Position numbers and translations under genes: made by a program
Notes under the pieces: model-generated
What the model was told of the DNA's origin: nothing
What the model saw: the letters and a program-made list of their open reading frames with translations, nothing else
Database searches by the model: none
Assembly: GCA_900314755.1 (NCBI GenBank)
Contig: OMWH01000006.1
Location: forward strand, 32,330-96,329
Direction: 5' to 3'
From: an uncultured Prevotellaceae bacterium
GTDB taxonomy: Bacteria; Bacteroidota; Bacteroidia; Bacteroidales; Bacteroidaceae
DNA: 64,000 nucleotides
Shown here: positions 18,659 to 27,445 of the stretch, one piece after another
How positions within the stretch are numbered: the first letter of the stretch is position 1
Layout of the letters: every line of letters starts with the position of its first letter

Positions 18659-18689
18659 AATTTTTATTCCGATGCTCGGAATAAAAATT
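18659..18689. repeat. Perfect 14-bp palindrome with 3-bp loop
   Basis: Arms 18659-18672 and 18676-18689 (AATTTTTATTCCGA and its complement) surround TGC. It directly abuts the terminator hairpin at 18689-18722 and supplies its T-tract. Just upstream, AATACGAGTAT occurs twice (about 18624 and 18645). Confidence 0.85.
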
Positions 18690-18722
18690 ACGACTGGCAG
18701 ATTTTTCATTCCGCCAGTCGTA
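18682..18722 (-). terminator. Terminator of the hsd-abiH operon
   Basis: On the minus strand, the stem TACGACTGGC (18713-18722) pairs with GCCAGTCGTA (18689-18698) across a 14-nt loop. It is followed at once by ATTTTTAT (18688 downwards). It lies 88 bp beyond the abiH stop. Confidence 0.7.
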
Positions 18723-18809
18723 TTTATAAATAGTGGCATCGTATTGCCAAATAGTATTGTCGTATTTGACCAGAAGCGGATTATTCAGAACCGTCCCGCC
18801 GATTCTAAT

Positions 18810-20024
18810 TCATGTAAGTGGTTCACAATATGTTTTATTAACTACCCTATCCCTCATCAATTTCATATCAGTGAAGTTCCTGCTGATATTTTGAATTAAC
18901 TCGATATATTTATCGTTATTCTCATCTATTTTATAATAATAGGGTTTGATCGATACACAATTCTTATGCTCGAAGAGCGTATTGAGTAATGTCCTGTCAG
19001 AGTTACCACACGAGTGACCCATAATTACAATCTGATAAGGCTCCGACTCTATAAACGATAACAACTTACGATAGTTTTCTGCTTCCAAATATTTGATAGA
19101 CTTTATGTTATCCAAGAACTTATTTTCGTTCTTATTCACTATCGTCCTATAGTCATTATCAAGTTCATCACCGTAGCCGAATATGACGCTGTTCGGATTA
19201 TTCAAATCACCATGTATTTGGTTAACAGTGAAAATCCACCCTTTTTTACAGTATAGGTCAGCTGTATGAGTATAGTTAAAGTTCAGTAGCATAATATTAT
19301 TAGGCAATAAAAGCTCTATAGGCAATTCATCGTTAAATACTACATTGCCAAAAAATTTTTCCTTATAACTAGTGATACGTCCAGAAGAATAATAATTTCC
19401 GTATAGAGAAAGTTTTGCATCATTACTTCCTTTGTCTCCATTTATTCCTGACAGAATATGATTCACCAAAGCCTGACGGCTTTCTATAGAAATATCATGA
19501 ATTTCAAATGGTGCGTATATTTTAGGACGTATATCAGTTCGCAATAATTTATCTGATATTTCTATACTTTTCAGATACTCCACCAGTTTCTCCTGTAGAT
19601 AATGGAGCTGTGTGTTAAGTGTCTCAATTTGTGTTTCCGAAGCATTCTCTAGAACATATTTTTTTAATAGTTCATAGTAATCGTTTTCAATATCTACCCA
19701 ACCTTTTGTTTCAATGCTTTTAAGTATTCTTTCGAAAAAAAGAGTACATTCTATCTTGAAATCTTTTGGATTATTTCTTAAATACTCATAGATGTCTTTA
19801 CCATCAGAATTCTTTAAATAGCAAGCATTACTGAAGACAAACACATTCCATGGACCATCTTGTAGTTTTGTTAATCGGCATAATGGGTCTTTTGAAACAT
19901 TGCTCGTTTCTTCATATAAACTTCTAATCCTCTGTTTCCAATACCAATAAATAAAATCTGCATAACTTGTTTTTAAGTCATGCGCCAAGTCAAATCCGTT
20001 TCCTATGAGGACTATTCTGTTCAT
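18810..20024 (-). CDS. abiH: AbiH family abortive-infection protein
   Basis: 404 residues, cytoplasmic. It has the AbiH hallmarks: N-terminal LIGNGFDLAHDLKTSYADF (5-23), central LLNFNYTHTADLY, QIHGDLNN, and C-terminal IVMGHSCGNSDRTLLN. AbiH proteins were found as phage-abortive systems in lactococci; the mechanism is not established. It starts 9 bp after the hsdS stop on the same strand and is followed by a terminator, so it is the fifth gene of the type I restriction operon. The gene is visibly more AT-rich than the surrounding glycosidase genes, which suggests transfer. Confidence 0.85.
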   Translation of the reverse strand: MNRIVLIGNGFDLAHDLKTSYADFIYWYWKQRIRSLYEETSNVSKDPLCRLTKLQDGPWNVFVFSNACYLKNSDGKDIYEYLRNNPKDFKIECTLFFERILKSIETKGWVDIENDYYELLKKYVLENASETQIETLNTQLHYLQEKLVEYLKSIEISDKLLRTDIRPKIYAPFEIHDISIESRQALVNHILSGINGDKGSNDAKLSLYGNYYSSGRITSYKEKFFGNVVFNDELPIELLLPNNIMLLNFNYTHTADLYCKKGWIFTVNQIHGDLNNPNSVIFGYGDELDNDYRTIVNKNENKFLDNIKSIKYLEAENYRKLLSFIESEPYQIVIMGHSCGNSDRTLLNTLFEHKNCVSIKPYYYKIDENNDKYIELIQNISRNFTDMKLMRDRVVNKTYCEPLT

Positions 20025-20033
20025 ATTTGGGCT

Positions 20034-21527
20034 TTACGCTTTCAATTTGTCTATTTCTGCAAACAGTTCTTCTATCTTTGCTACAATGCGACACTGCTCG
20101 GCAAGGGGAGGGAGAGGGATTGGAATAGATGCGAGTTTGTCCGTTGAGATATGCACTATTATATCGCCTGTGGCCAATAATTCCTTTTTACTTGAGAAAC
20201 AAGTTGAGTTTATTAGATAGACAAAATAAAGTCCGTATGCCTCTAAAATGGTAAAATGACAAAGATCACCGCCTACAGCTATTTCCTCATCACCAACATA
20301 TTGTGCTGCTAAGGATATATCTTGCTTATTTTCACCTGTTAAAGCCATAAACAAATCACCTTTATGAGCCTTTCTACATTTTTCAAAAACAGATTTACTA
20401 GTATAAGATGTAGTTTTCTCAAATGTTGGAGCATATTTATATTTTGTATACATCTCTCCGTATCGGACACAAGGATATCCGCTTTCAAAAGTTTCGTCTC
20501 TTTTTATTCCATTGCCTCTTTCGAATAATCCTATATCACCCAATCTACACCACTCCCAACTATCAGGAATATCGAAGGGGATTTCGTCCTCAGTGATGGG
20601 TGTTTCGATGAGATCTTTCTTTTTGAGTTTTCCTTCCTTAACCAATTGTTCTTTCTCCTTACGGATTTTATCGAGGAGAACGGAGGCGGGTTCGTCGTTA
20701 GGGTCTTGTGGGACGAGGCGACCTTCGATGGCTTCTTGCAGGATGCTTTTCTTTAAGCGTTCTGGAAGTTCCTCATTTAACTTGTTGAGTTCGTCTTGTG
20801 CCTTGCCATATTCCTCCACTTTTGGCAGAAGTTCTTCTATCTTTGCTACTATGCGGTGCTGTTCGGCAAGAGGAGGAAGAGGAACAAAGGAATCAGCAAC
20901 TTTATCAGAATTTAGGTTCTGCACAACAGCTCCCGCAACTTTATCACTAAATTGCTTGTGGGCAAATGCAGAAGAAAGAACATAAAACAAAAGTGATTGG
21001 TCAAATATTCCTGCATATGGGGAAATCATTAACCATCCGTCATGAATACAACCTTCAATGTTTGTTATATAGGGTCTTCCAAAACTCATAGAATTAGTTA
21101 GAAGAAAATCTCCAGGATGTACCATCCTTGTTTTTTTTAACCCTTCAGGCTTTATTTTTTCCTTACAAGAATTAATGTACTTACCTCCCTTATCGGTATC
21201 TCCTATTTTAATCCAATTCAATCCATTGGGGGCATCTGTCAAGTACTCTTTTATAGGCCGAGGGGAACCACCGCGAGCTATTTCTGAAACATCCCCCAAT
21301 CTCACCCACTCCCAACTCTCAGGAATCTCAAACGGAATCTCTTCCTCAGTGATGGGAGTTTCGATGAGGTCTTTCTTTTTGAGTTTTCCTTCTTTTACCA
21401 GCCTACGCTTTTCCTCACGAATACGCTCCAGCAACACACTGGCTGGCTCGTCATTAGGGTCTTGCGGAACTAAACGACCCTCAATGGCTTCTTGTAATAT
21501 GGAGTTCCTTAACTGTTGTGCGTTCAT
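20034..21527 (-). CDS. hsdS: Type I restriction-modification specificity subunit
   Basis: 497 residues with two target-recognition halves. Each begins with the same block, KSILQEAIEGRLVPQDPNDE then ASVLL, KEGKLKKKDLIETPIT, EIPFDIPDSWEW (residues about 8-73 and 258-325). Each half ends with PLPPLAEQHRIVAKIEEL or its variant. Between the conserved blocks lie two unrelated AT-rich recognition domains of about 120-150 residues. HsdS sets the DNA target of the HsdM/HsdR complex. Its start overlaps the yhcG stop by 4 bp. The long direct repeats make it prone to recombination that would swap or delete a recognition half. Confidence 0.95.
   Translation of the reverse strand: MNAQQLRNSILQEAIEGRLVPQDPNDEPASVLLERIREEKRRLVKEGKLKKKDLIETPITEEEIPFEIPESWEWVRLGDVSEIARGGSPRPIKEYLTDAPNGLNWIKIGDTDKGGKYINSCKEKIKPEGLKKTRMVHPGDFLLTNSMSFGRPYITNIEGCIHDGWLMISPYAGIFDQSLLFYVLSSAFAHKQFSDKVAGAVVQNLNSDKVADSFVPLPPLAEQHRIVAKIEELLPKVEEYGKAQDELNKLNEELPERLKKSILQEAIEGRLVPQDPNDEPASVLLDKIRKEKEQLVKEGKLKKKDLIETPITEDEIPFDIPDSWEWCRLGDIGLFERGNGIKRDETFESGYPCVRYGEMYTKYKYAPTFEKTTSYTSKSVFEKCRKAHKGDLFMALTGENKQDISLAAQYVGDEEIAVGGDLCHFTILEAYGLYFVYLINSTCFSSKKELLATGDIIVHISTDKLASIPIPLPPLAEQCRIVAKIEELFAEIDKLKA
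20541..20746. repeat. Direct repeat copy 1 within hsdS
   Basis: About 200 bp that closely match 21298-21506 in the same gene. It encodes the second conserved block of HsdS. Boundaries are approximate. Confidence 0.8.
21298..21506. repeat. Direct repeat copy 2 within hsdS
   Basis: Partner of 20541-20746 and encodes the first conserved block of HsdS. Shared runs include TCAGTGATGGG and TCTTTCTTTTTGAGTTTTCC. Boundaries are approximate. Confidence 0.8.
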
Positions 21528-22600
21528 GCTTCATCCTCCTCAATATAGTTTTCGAAGCGGACTTTGGCTGCCTCTAAGGATTTCTGTATCTGACGCATCA
21601 AAACATCACGTGGAGGCAACTCCGTCATATACTGGGCAACCTTGATGCCTGACTGGTCGAGTTGCAGCAGTTCTATCTGCTCCTCGCTGCCTTCTGTGCA
21701 GAGCAGCAAGCCAAGGGGCGATTCTTCGCCTGGCTCCATCTCATGCTTCTCCAACCAACGCAGATAGAGTTCCATCTGACCTTTATATTGTGCCTTGAAG
21801 CGACCTAACTTGAGGTCAATAGCTATCAGGCGATGCAGACGACGGTGGTAGAACAGCAAGTCGAGGTAGAAATCTTCACCGTCGATAATCATGCGCTTTT
21901 GACGGGCTACGAAGGTGAAGCCGTTGCCCAACTCTATGATAAACTGCTCTATGTGCGCTACAAGACTGTCCTCAAGGTCTCTTTCGCTATACATGCCCTT
22001 CAAGCCTGTAAACTCCAAGAAATATGGACTCTTGAAAACAAGGTCAGGCGACATCACATCATTATCGCGCAAAGTGGAGAGTTCTTTCTTAATCAGTTCG
22101 TCTGGCTTCGTGGCTATGGCTGTACGCTCAAAAAGCATATTATCTATTTCTTTTTGGAGTTGTCGTACACTCCATCTTTCAGTAGCAGCCATTGTCAGAT
22201 AGAACTCACGCTGAAGTTCATCCTTAAGTGGCATAACTATCAGAAAATGAGACCATGACAATTTTGACAACACTGTTGACACAATTTGAATGTCAGGGAA
22301 CATTTGGGCAAATTGCATCATTCTGCGGATGGTTCTTTCCTCAAACCCTTTCTTCCCATACGTCTCTTGCAATTGTCGTGACACTGTCGACACAATTTGC
22401 TTACCATACTCAGCGCGCTGATTTCCAAGCACTTCACGATTGATGCGCTCACCTATATGCCAGTACATCATGGTCAACTCATAGTTGGCTGTAGCAGCCA
22501 CACGTCCACGTGCCTGCTCAATAATCTGGCGCAAATCCTGTATTAGAGATTGTGAACTCACTGTGTTCACAATACGATTATTCATTTCCTTCTCGCTCAT
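21524..22600 (-). CDS. YhcG/DUF1016 PDDEXK nuclease-domain protein
   Basis: 358 residues. The N-terminal helical DUF1016 part (about 15-175) has YWHIGERINREVL and SWSHFLIVMPLKDE. The C-terminal PDDEXK-type part has FYLDLLFYHRRLHRLIAIDLKLGRF (about 245-270), with the D...D-x-K nuclease core visible. DUF1016 proteins often sit inside type I restriction operons; the fold suggests DNA cleavage or binding, but the role there is not established. It is coupled by 4-bp ATGA overlaps to both hsdM upstream and hsdS downstream, so it is an integral member of this operon. Confidence 0.9.
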   Translation of the reverse strand: MSEKEMNNRIVNTVSSQSLIQDLRQIIEQARGRVAATANYELTMMYWHIGERINREVLGNQRAEYGKQIVSTVSRQLQETYGKKGFEERTIRRMMQFAQMFPDIQIVSTVLSKLSWSHFLIVMPLKDELQREFYLTMAATERWSVRQLQKEIDNMLFERTAIATKPDELIKKELSTLRDNDVMSPDLVFKSPYFLEFTGLKGMYSERDLEDSLVAHIEQFIIELGNGFTFVARQKRMIIDGEDFYLDLLFYHRRLHRLIAIDLKLGRFKAQYKGQMELYLRWLEKHEMEPGEESPLGLLLCTEGSEEQIELLQLDQSGIKVAQYMTELPPRDVLMRQIQKSLEAAKVRFENYIEEDEA

Positions 22601-24105
22601 AGTTCTTCTACTTTAATTCCGAGAATGTTTTCTATCTCACGCAGTTGTGCGTCTATCTTCGTGTCAAGAGCAGTACGCTGCTCGTGATACTGCTTGAGTA
22701 ATTCTTCTGGACGCAGCACTTCTTCCTCTTCCTTGGGGAACTTACACTGGTCAAGGTTGCAGCCAAGGTCTATCAGTTGCTGGGCTGTGAAACAACGTGA
22801 CTTCTCATCACCAGTCTCCGCATCGATGATCTCCTGACGATTGTTCCACCAGTCACGGATAGGCTGGCAGTGTTGCAACAGCATGGGCTTGGTCTTCGAG
22901 AAATGCTTATAGCCCTCTGGCATATCCATGCGATAGAACCACGTCTCTTTGGTAGAGAAGCCCTCTGCGGCTCCCTCAGCCTTCACATTGTCGAAGAACA
23001 GGATATTGGTGGCTATCGAGGTATAAGGTGCAAAGATGCTGCCAGGCAGACGGATGACGGTATGCAGGTTGAACTCTCTGAGCAGTTTCTGCTTGATGGC
23101 GAGTTTAGCACCATCCGTACCAAACAGGAATCCGTCTGGCAGGATGACTGCAGCACGTCCGTCCTGTGCCAGCCGATACATGATAACTACCATAAACAAG
23201 TCGGCTGTCTCACTGGATGAGAGGTCTGAGGGGAAGTGTCGCTTGATGTCGTTCTTCTCGTTGCCACCGTATGGTGGATTCATCAGGATGACATTAAACT
23301 TGTCGTCGTCAGTATAGTTCAATACGTCTTTTGCCAACGAGTTGTCGTGATAGACATGAGGCATCTCGATGTCGTGCAACAACATGTTAGTGACACACAG
23401 CATGTAAGGGAACTGCTTCTTCTCGATACCATAGATGGACTGGGCGTACTGCTCACGATCCTCTGCAGTATGTACTTCATGTTCGAGTGCTTTTAGCCAT
23501 GAAGTCAGGAAACCGCCAGTACCACAGGCGAAGTCTGCCATCCGCTCCCCAACTTGGGGGTGTACGATCTCAGCCATAAAGTCTGTCAAGGCACGAGGGG
23601 TGTAGAACTCACCAGCCGTACCTGCCGACTGCATTTCTTTCAAGATACTCTCGTAGATCTCACCAAAGGCATGACTCTCCTCGTAACTGCCCAGGTCGAG
23701 GCTGTCGATGACATTGATGACCTGACGCAACAACACACCATCCTTCATATACTGGTTGGCATCCTGAAAAGTAGTGCGGACAATGGCACTGCGCATTGGA
23801 GTCTGTGGGGTTACCTCCAACGACTTCAACGTAGGAAACAGGGTGTTATTCACGAAGTCCAACAGAGGGTCGGCAGTCATTGCCTCACCATCACCCTCGT
23901 CATGAGCCCAGTTACGCCAACGGCAATTCTCTGGTATGAATGACTGGTAGTTGTCTTCGTTGAACTCCCAGTCGTTCTCCTTCTCGTCATATACTTTCAG
24001 AAAGAGCATCCATGCTATCTGTTCGATGCGCTGTGCATCACCATTGATACCTGCATCGTTACGCATAATGTCACGAATGCTTTTCACAAAATTCGTCAGT
24101 GCCAT
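22597..24105 (-). CDS. hsdM: Type I restriction-modification DNA methyltransferase subunit
   Basis: 502 residues. The N-terminal helical HsdM_N domain (1-140) is followed by an N6-adenine methyltransferase domain. The SAM-binding motif is DFACGTGGFL (191-200) and the catalytic motif IV is NPPYGG (276-281). GEFYTPRALTDFM (about 165-178) is typical. With HsdS it methylates adenine in a bipartite target, protecting host DNA. It starts 18 bp after the hsdR stop and overlaps yhcG by 4 bp. Confidence 0.96.
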   Translation of the reverse strand: MALTNFVKSIRDIMRNDAGINGDAQRIEQIAWMLFLKVYDEKENDWEFNEDNYQSFIPENCRWRNWAHDEGDGEAMTADPLLDFVNNTLFPTLKSLEVTPQTPMRSAIVRTTFQDANQYMKDGVLLRQVINVIDSLDLGSYEESHAFGEIYESILKEMQSAGTAGEFYTPRALTDFMAEIVHPQVGERMADFACGTGGFLTSWLKALEHEVHTAEDREQYAQSIYGIEKKQFPYMLCVTNMLLHDIEMPHVYHDNSLAKDVLNYTDDDKFNVILMNPPYGGNEKNDIKRHFPSDLSSSETADLFMVVIMYRLAQDGRAAVILPDGFLFGTDGAKLAIKQKLLREFNLHTVIRLPGSIFAPYTSIATNILFFDNVKAEGAAEGFSTKETWFYRMDMPEGYKHFSKTKPMLLQHCQPIRDWWNNRQEIIDAETGDEKSRCFTAQQLIDLGCNLDQCKFPKEEEEVLRPEELLKQYHEQRTALDTKIDAQLREIENILGIKVEEL

Positions 24106-24123
24106 ATTCTTTTCCTATTGCTT

Positions 24124-26469
24124 TTATGCAGTTACGTTATAGATCAGGGTCTCCAGTTCCTTCACTGCCTCGAAATACTGCTTGTTACCCCCAAACAATT
24201 TGGCTATGCTGGCAGGAGAACCCATCTGGCGGAAGGGGTCGAGACTGAGCACCTTGCGATTCTCCAACTGGCTGATACCATCATTGGCATATTTATCGAG
24301 CAGGGCTTCTAATACCTTCCGAGCACCTTCGCCGTACTTACTGAACACATCACGCTTCTTGACATTCTCTGCTCGCTCCTTACGGGTCAAGGGTTTCTTG
24401 CCATAAGCGATATGGCAGATGAAGTCAAAGTCATCAACATCACCCATCCCCTGGTCTTCCTTCAGTGCCTGCAGGTCAATACCGTTCTCACGCATCAAGT
24501 CGGCTATCTCCGCCTTCTTCTCTGCAGCATTCCAATGATTGATGAAGTCAGTCAGGTTGGCATAAGTGTCGTTGATATTCTTACGTGTATAGTCTGTGAT
24601 GCTCTCTGTACGAAGCAACTTACCATTGGCATCGTAAACAGAAACCACTTTGTTGATAATCTTCACTTCGCAACCATCCTTTGCAACTACTGGTCGAGGG
24701 TCAGCAGCAAATGGTGGCTCTGGAGTATATGGTGGGTCGAAAGGATGAGGCTGAGGTTTGGATGTATCCTTGATATAACCACTATCCACCTCCAGTGGAC
24801 CATCCCATTCGGGGTCTGTAAAGAGACGGGTGATATTGCGGAAGTCCATGATGGTGAAATGGGTCTTACCCTCTTTCTCACGGATGCGAGTGCCACGTCC
24901 TACAATCTGTTTGAACTCTGTCATGGAGTTGATGCGCTGGTCGAGGGCAATCAACTTCACCATCTTACAGTCAACACCAGTGGACAGCAGTTTGCTGGTG
25001 GTAGCGATGACAGGGGTCTTGGAAGATACAGAGATGAAATAGTCTAATTTAGATTGTCCGTAGGTATCGCTGCCAGTAATGCGTACCACATAGTCCGGAT
25101 ATTTCTTGCACATCTCCGCATTCTCGTTGACCAATGCCACTCGCATACGCTCGGCATGGTCCTCATCAGCACAGAAGACAATAGTCTTTGCCATGGGATC
25201 CGTAGACTTCAGATAATTGCTGATCTCATGAGCCACCTCACGGATACGGTCTTCCATGACGATGTTATAGTCGTAGTCCTGATTATTATAAATGCGGTCT
25301 TCTATCAGGTTGCCGAAGATGTCACGCTGTCCTTTGGTGGGACGCCACTCATCTCCTATGTTCGTCGTGATATTGATGACCTTGAAAGGTGCTAAGAAAC
25401 CATCGTCAATTCCTTCTTTCAAACTATACGAATAGAGTGGCTCGTTGAAGTATGTGATGTTCGACTGGTAGCGTGTCTCCTTCGGTGTAGCAGTCATACC
25501 CAACTGCACGGCACCACTGAAATACTCCAGTATCTCACGCCAGTTACTGTCATCCTTGGCACTGCCACGATGACACTCATCAACGATCACCATATCGAAG
25601 AACTCTGGTTTAAACAACTCTTTATATTGTTGTTTGCCATTCTCTCCTATCAACTGCTGATAGAGTGAGAAATAAACCTCATGGGCAGTGGGTCGGTTGT
25701 TTTTGTCTTGCTGATAGTTGACCTTATGGATGGTATTTGTCAAAGGTTTAAAGTCTTGCTCAATAGACTGGTCAACCAGCACATTACGATCGGCAAGATA
25801 CAGCACTTTCTTGATAAGACCCGCCTTCATCAGACGATAGACTATCTGGAAGGCTGTGTATGTCTTACCCGTTCCTGTTGCCATCACTAATAAGATACGC
25901 TTTTGTCCTCTTGCGACAGCATCGACTGTACGGTTCACGGCATTGCGCTGATAGTAACGAGGTGGATAGATATCCTGACCAGTGCAGTATGGTTGGTTGA
26001 TGACCTTCAACTCGTCTTCCGAAAGACCTTCGCCATCATTGCTTTCGCTCAAATATCTCTGATATAGTTCTTCTTTCGTAGGAAACTCGTCCATGGAGAG
26101 AGAACGCTCCTTACCAGTTAGGAAATCGTATTCTTGGAATCCGAAGCCATTGGAACTAAAGGCAAAAGGAACATCCATCATCTCACAATATTCTTTTGCC
26201 TGCTGCATGCCAAAACTAACGCTATGGTTAGCGTCTTTCGCCTCGACAATAGCAATAGGATTCGCTCTGTTATAGTAGAGCATATAATCCGCATATTTTG
26301 CCTTACCACGAGCCACCAAATTACCCCTAAGGTTAATCTTGCCATCAGTAAGTTTTACCTTAGTTTCCATCGTGATATCATTCACAGACCAACCTTTAGC
26401 CATTATAGCTGGTGTGATATACCTCAATTTGATGTCTTCCTCAGACAAAGAAAGAATATCTTCGCTCAT
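24124..26469 (-). CDS. hsdR: Type I restriction endonuclease subunit R (EcoEI-like)
   Basis: 781 residues from ATG 26469. An upstream ATG at 26499 is unlikely because it overlaps the -7 box of the promoter. The N-terminal HSDR_N nuclease domain has ADYMLYY and IVEAKDA (about 60-80). A superfamily-2 helicase/translocase follows, with Walker A MATGTGKT (196-203) and DECH (297-300). An EcoEI_R_C-type C-terminus has PLTRKERAENVKKRDVFSKYGEGA. It translocates and cuts unmethylated DNA with HsdM and HsdS. First gene of the five-gene operon hsdR-hsdM-yhcG-hsdS-abiH. Confidence 0.95.
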   Translation of the reverse strand: MSEDILSLSEEDIKLRYITPAIMAKGWSVNDITMETKVKLTDGKINLRGNLVARGKAKYADYMLYYNRANPIAIVEAKDANHSVSFGMQQAKEYCEMMDVPFAFSSNGFGFQEYDFLTGKERSLSMDEFPTKEELYQRYLSESNDGEGLSEDELKVINQPYCTGQDIYPPRYYQRNAVNRTVDAVARGQKRILLVMATGTGKTYTAFQIVYRLMKAGLIKKVLYLADRNVLVDQSIEQDFKPLTNTIHKVNYQQDKNNRPTAHEVYFSLYQQLIGENGKQQYKELFKPEFFDMVIVDECHRGSAKDDSNWREILEYFSGAVQLGMTATPKETRYQSNITYFNEPLYSYSLKEGIDDGFLAPFKVINITTNIGDEWRPTKGQRDIFGNLIEDRIYNNQDYDYNIVMEDRIREVAHEISNYLKSTDPMAKTIVFCADEDHAERMRVALVNENAEMCKKYPDYVVRITGSDTYGQSKLDYFISVSSKTPVIATTSKLLSTGVDCKMVKLIALDQRINSMTEFKQIVGRGTRIREKEGKTHFTIMDFRNITRLFTDPEWDGPLEVDSGYIKDTSKPQPHPFDPPYTPEPPFAADPRPVVAKDGCEVKIINKVVSVYDANGKLLRTESITDYTRKNINDTYANLTDFINHWNAAEKKAEIADLMRENGIDLQALKEDQGMGDVDDFDFICHIAYGKKPLTRKERAENVKKRDVFSKYGEGARKVLEALLDKYANDGISQLENRKVLSLDPFRQMGSPASIAKLFGGNKQYFEAVKELETLIYNVTA

Positions 26470-26496
26470 ATACGTCCAATGTAGTAATATCTCATG

Positions 26497-26504
26497 CAAA
26501 GATA
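26497..26504 (-). promoter_or_regulatory. -7 box of the hsdR operon
   Basis: CAAAGATA on the plus strand is TATCTTTG on the minus strand, 27 bp upstream of the chosen hsdR start. The roughly 80 bp further upstream (to about 26578) closely resemble the region upstream of mntA (27438-27515). Confidence 0.75.
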
Positions 26505-26651
26505 CGAAAATTTCGATTAAAACGAGAATAAAAGGAATATATTTCTTTTGTCGAGTGTGAGAAATTTATCTAATAAGTGAGTAAAATTCCAAAGGATTCA
26601 AAAGGAAAAAGTGGAGAAAACTCTCTCCTGACCTCCCCCTGTTGAGGGGAG

Positions 26652-26687
26652 GAAAAGAAAACGAGGAAGCATTGTCGCTTCCTCGTT
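26652..26687 (-). terminator. Terminator of the mntA-hepT operon
   Basis: On the minus strand, AACGAGGAAGC (26677-26687) pairs with GCTTCCTCGTT (26660-26670) over a 6-nt loop. It is followed by TTTTCTTTTCC. This is a textbook intrinsic terminator 53 bp after the hepT stop. Confidence 0.85.
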
Positions 26688-26739
26688 GAATGTATGTCAT
26701 TTACCTAATTATCCTATCTCAGCCCTTAACTATATCGCT

Positions 26740-27126
26740 TTACTTTTGTTCGACATTGTCGTCTTTCTCCCATTGCTCCCAATCGGTGTTAGCAAGATAC
26801 TTTTCTATTTGCTCACATAACTCTGGTATTCCAGTTGTAGCTGTTTCATATAGCGTGTCGGGCTTTATACTTGCGTATCCATGGACAAGAACATGTCGCA
26901 TACCTTGTACAACAGACCATGGTGTCATAGGATGAGTTTCCTTAAACGCTGGTGTTAACATGTAAGCCGCCTCACCAACTATCTCAACATTCTTCATCAC
27001 CGCATAGTAAGTGCGTATGTCTTTTTGAAACTCATTGAAAGGTATTCCTTCAATGAGTTTCATGACATTATGAGAATATTCGATAATATCTTCTAATCGC
27101 CCTTTATCACGTGCTTTCTCTCTCAT
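26740..27126 (-). CDS. hepT: HepT-like HEPN ribonuclease toxin (DUF86)
   Basis: 128 residues, all-helical HEPN protein. The RNase motif R-x4-H-x-Y is visible as RHVLVHGY (R77, H82, Y84), preceded by IVGEAAYML. HepT toxins cleave RNA and are inactivated by the partner MntA, which adds AMP groups to the Tyr of this motif. It overlaps mntA by 20 bp on the same strand, as usual for this pair. It ends at a strong terminator and forms its own transcription unit next to the restriction operon. Confidence 0.9.
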   Translation of the reverse strand: MREKARDKGRLEDIIEYSHNVMKLIEGIPFNEFQKDIRTYYAVMKNVEIVGEAAYMLTPAFKETHPMTPWSVVQGMRHVLVHGYASIKPDTLYETATTGIPELCEQIEKYLANTDWEQWEKDDNVEQK

Positions 27127-27412
27127 AGATTAATTTCTTTTCTCGTTCAGCACTTTCTACTGCATAAGGTCTCAAAGTTCCCTCTTCTATCAAATCCACC
27201 TCTCGACCTAACAGATCTTTCAAGTCCATATACATACCGCCAAGAGTGAAAAGGGTGAAAGGCTTACCTGTACGATCTGGAATGATGAGTATATCCACAT
27301 CACTATCTGGGGTCTCTTCACCACGGGCGAAAGAGCCAAACAACCATGCTTTCAGGACGGGTTGGGTCTTGAAATACTCTGCAATCTTCTCTGTCATCAA
27401 CTGTGTACTCAT
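27107..27412 (-). CDS. mntA: MntA-like nucleotidyltransferase antitoxin
   Basis: 101 residues, minimal nucleotidyltransferase. The motif GSFARGEETPDSDVDILI (26-43) carries the GS-x10-D-x-D signature with D38 and D40; the third acidic residue is probably in REVDLIEEG. It neutralises HepT by AMPylation in characterised systems. It is the first gene of the two-gene operon; its promoter is at 27438. Confidence 0.9.
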   Translation of the reverse strand: MSTQLMTEKIAEYFKTQPVLKAWLFGSFARGEETPDSDVDILIIPDRTGKPFTLFTLGGMYMDLKDLLGREVDLIEEGTLRPYAVESAEREKKLIYEREST

Positions 27413-27437
27413 AGGCAGAACTTGATGTTTACATGGG

Positions 27438-27445
27438 CAAAGATA
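27438..27445 (-). promoter_or_regulatory. -7 box of the mntA-hepT operon
   Basis: CAAAGATA (minus-strand TATCTTTG), 25 bp upstream of the mntA start. The flanking sequence shares ACGAAAA, GAGAA, TTTTGTCGA and AAATTTATCTAAT with the hsdR promoter region in the same order. Confidence 0.75.

Larger units (their letters stand above)
17716..18681. other. Gene-free repeat-rich region left of the defence island
   Basis: This stretch between the promoter of the fusion gene and the terminator of the defence operon has no credible gene; its open frames simply translate repeats. It consists of a chain of distinct short repeat families, each listed separately: 11-bp palindromic words (17821-17960), and 22-bp arrays (18039-18104, 18146-18262, 18275-18362). 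A 25-bp inverted repeat lies at 18395-18456. Between 18490 and 18570 there are GTTGCCAC/GTTGCAAGG repeats with periods near 18-20 bp. An alternating purine-pyrimidine tract (18577-18598) and the palindrome 18659-18689 complete it. Confidence 0.8.

Noticed and set aside
18263-18739. Minus-strand open frame of 158 codons and a nested 95-codon frame
   Set aside because: They translate the 22-bp repeat array (repeated RGSKVPPPWVEG) and the CAGAGA inverted repeat; no promoter or start context, and coding-like features are absent.
24124-26499. hsdR start at ATG 26499
   Set aside because: This ATG overlaps the -7 box at 26497-26504; ATG 26469 gives the usual N-terminus.
18810-27412. Integrative element or prophage carrying the defence genes
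   Set aside because: No integrase, transposase, phage structural gene, tRNA target or clear att repeats can be seen; only an island of unknown entry route is supported.
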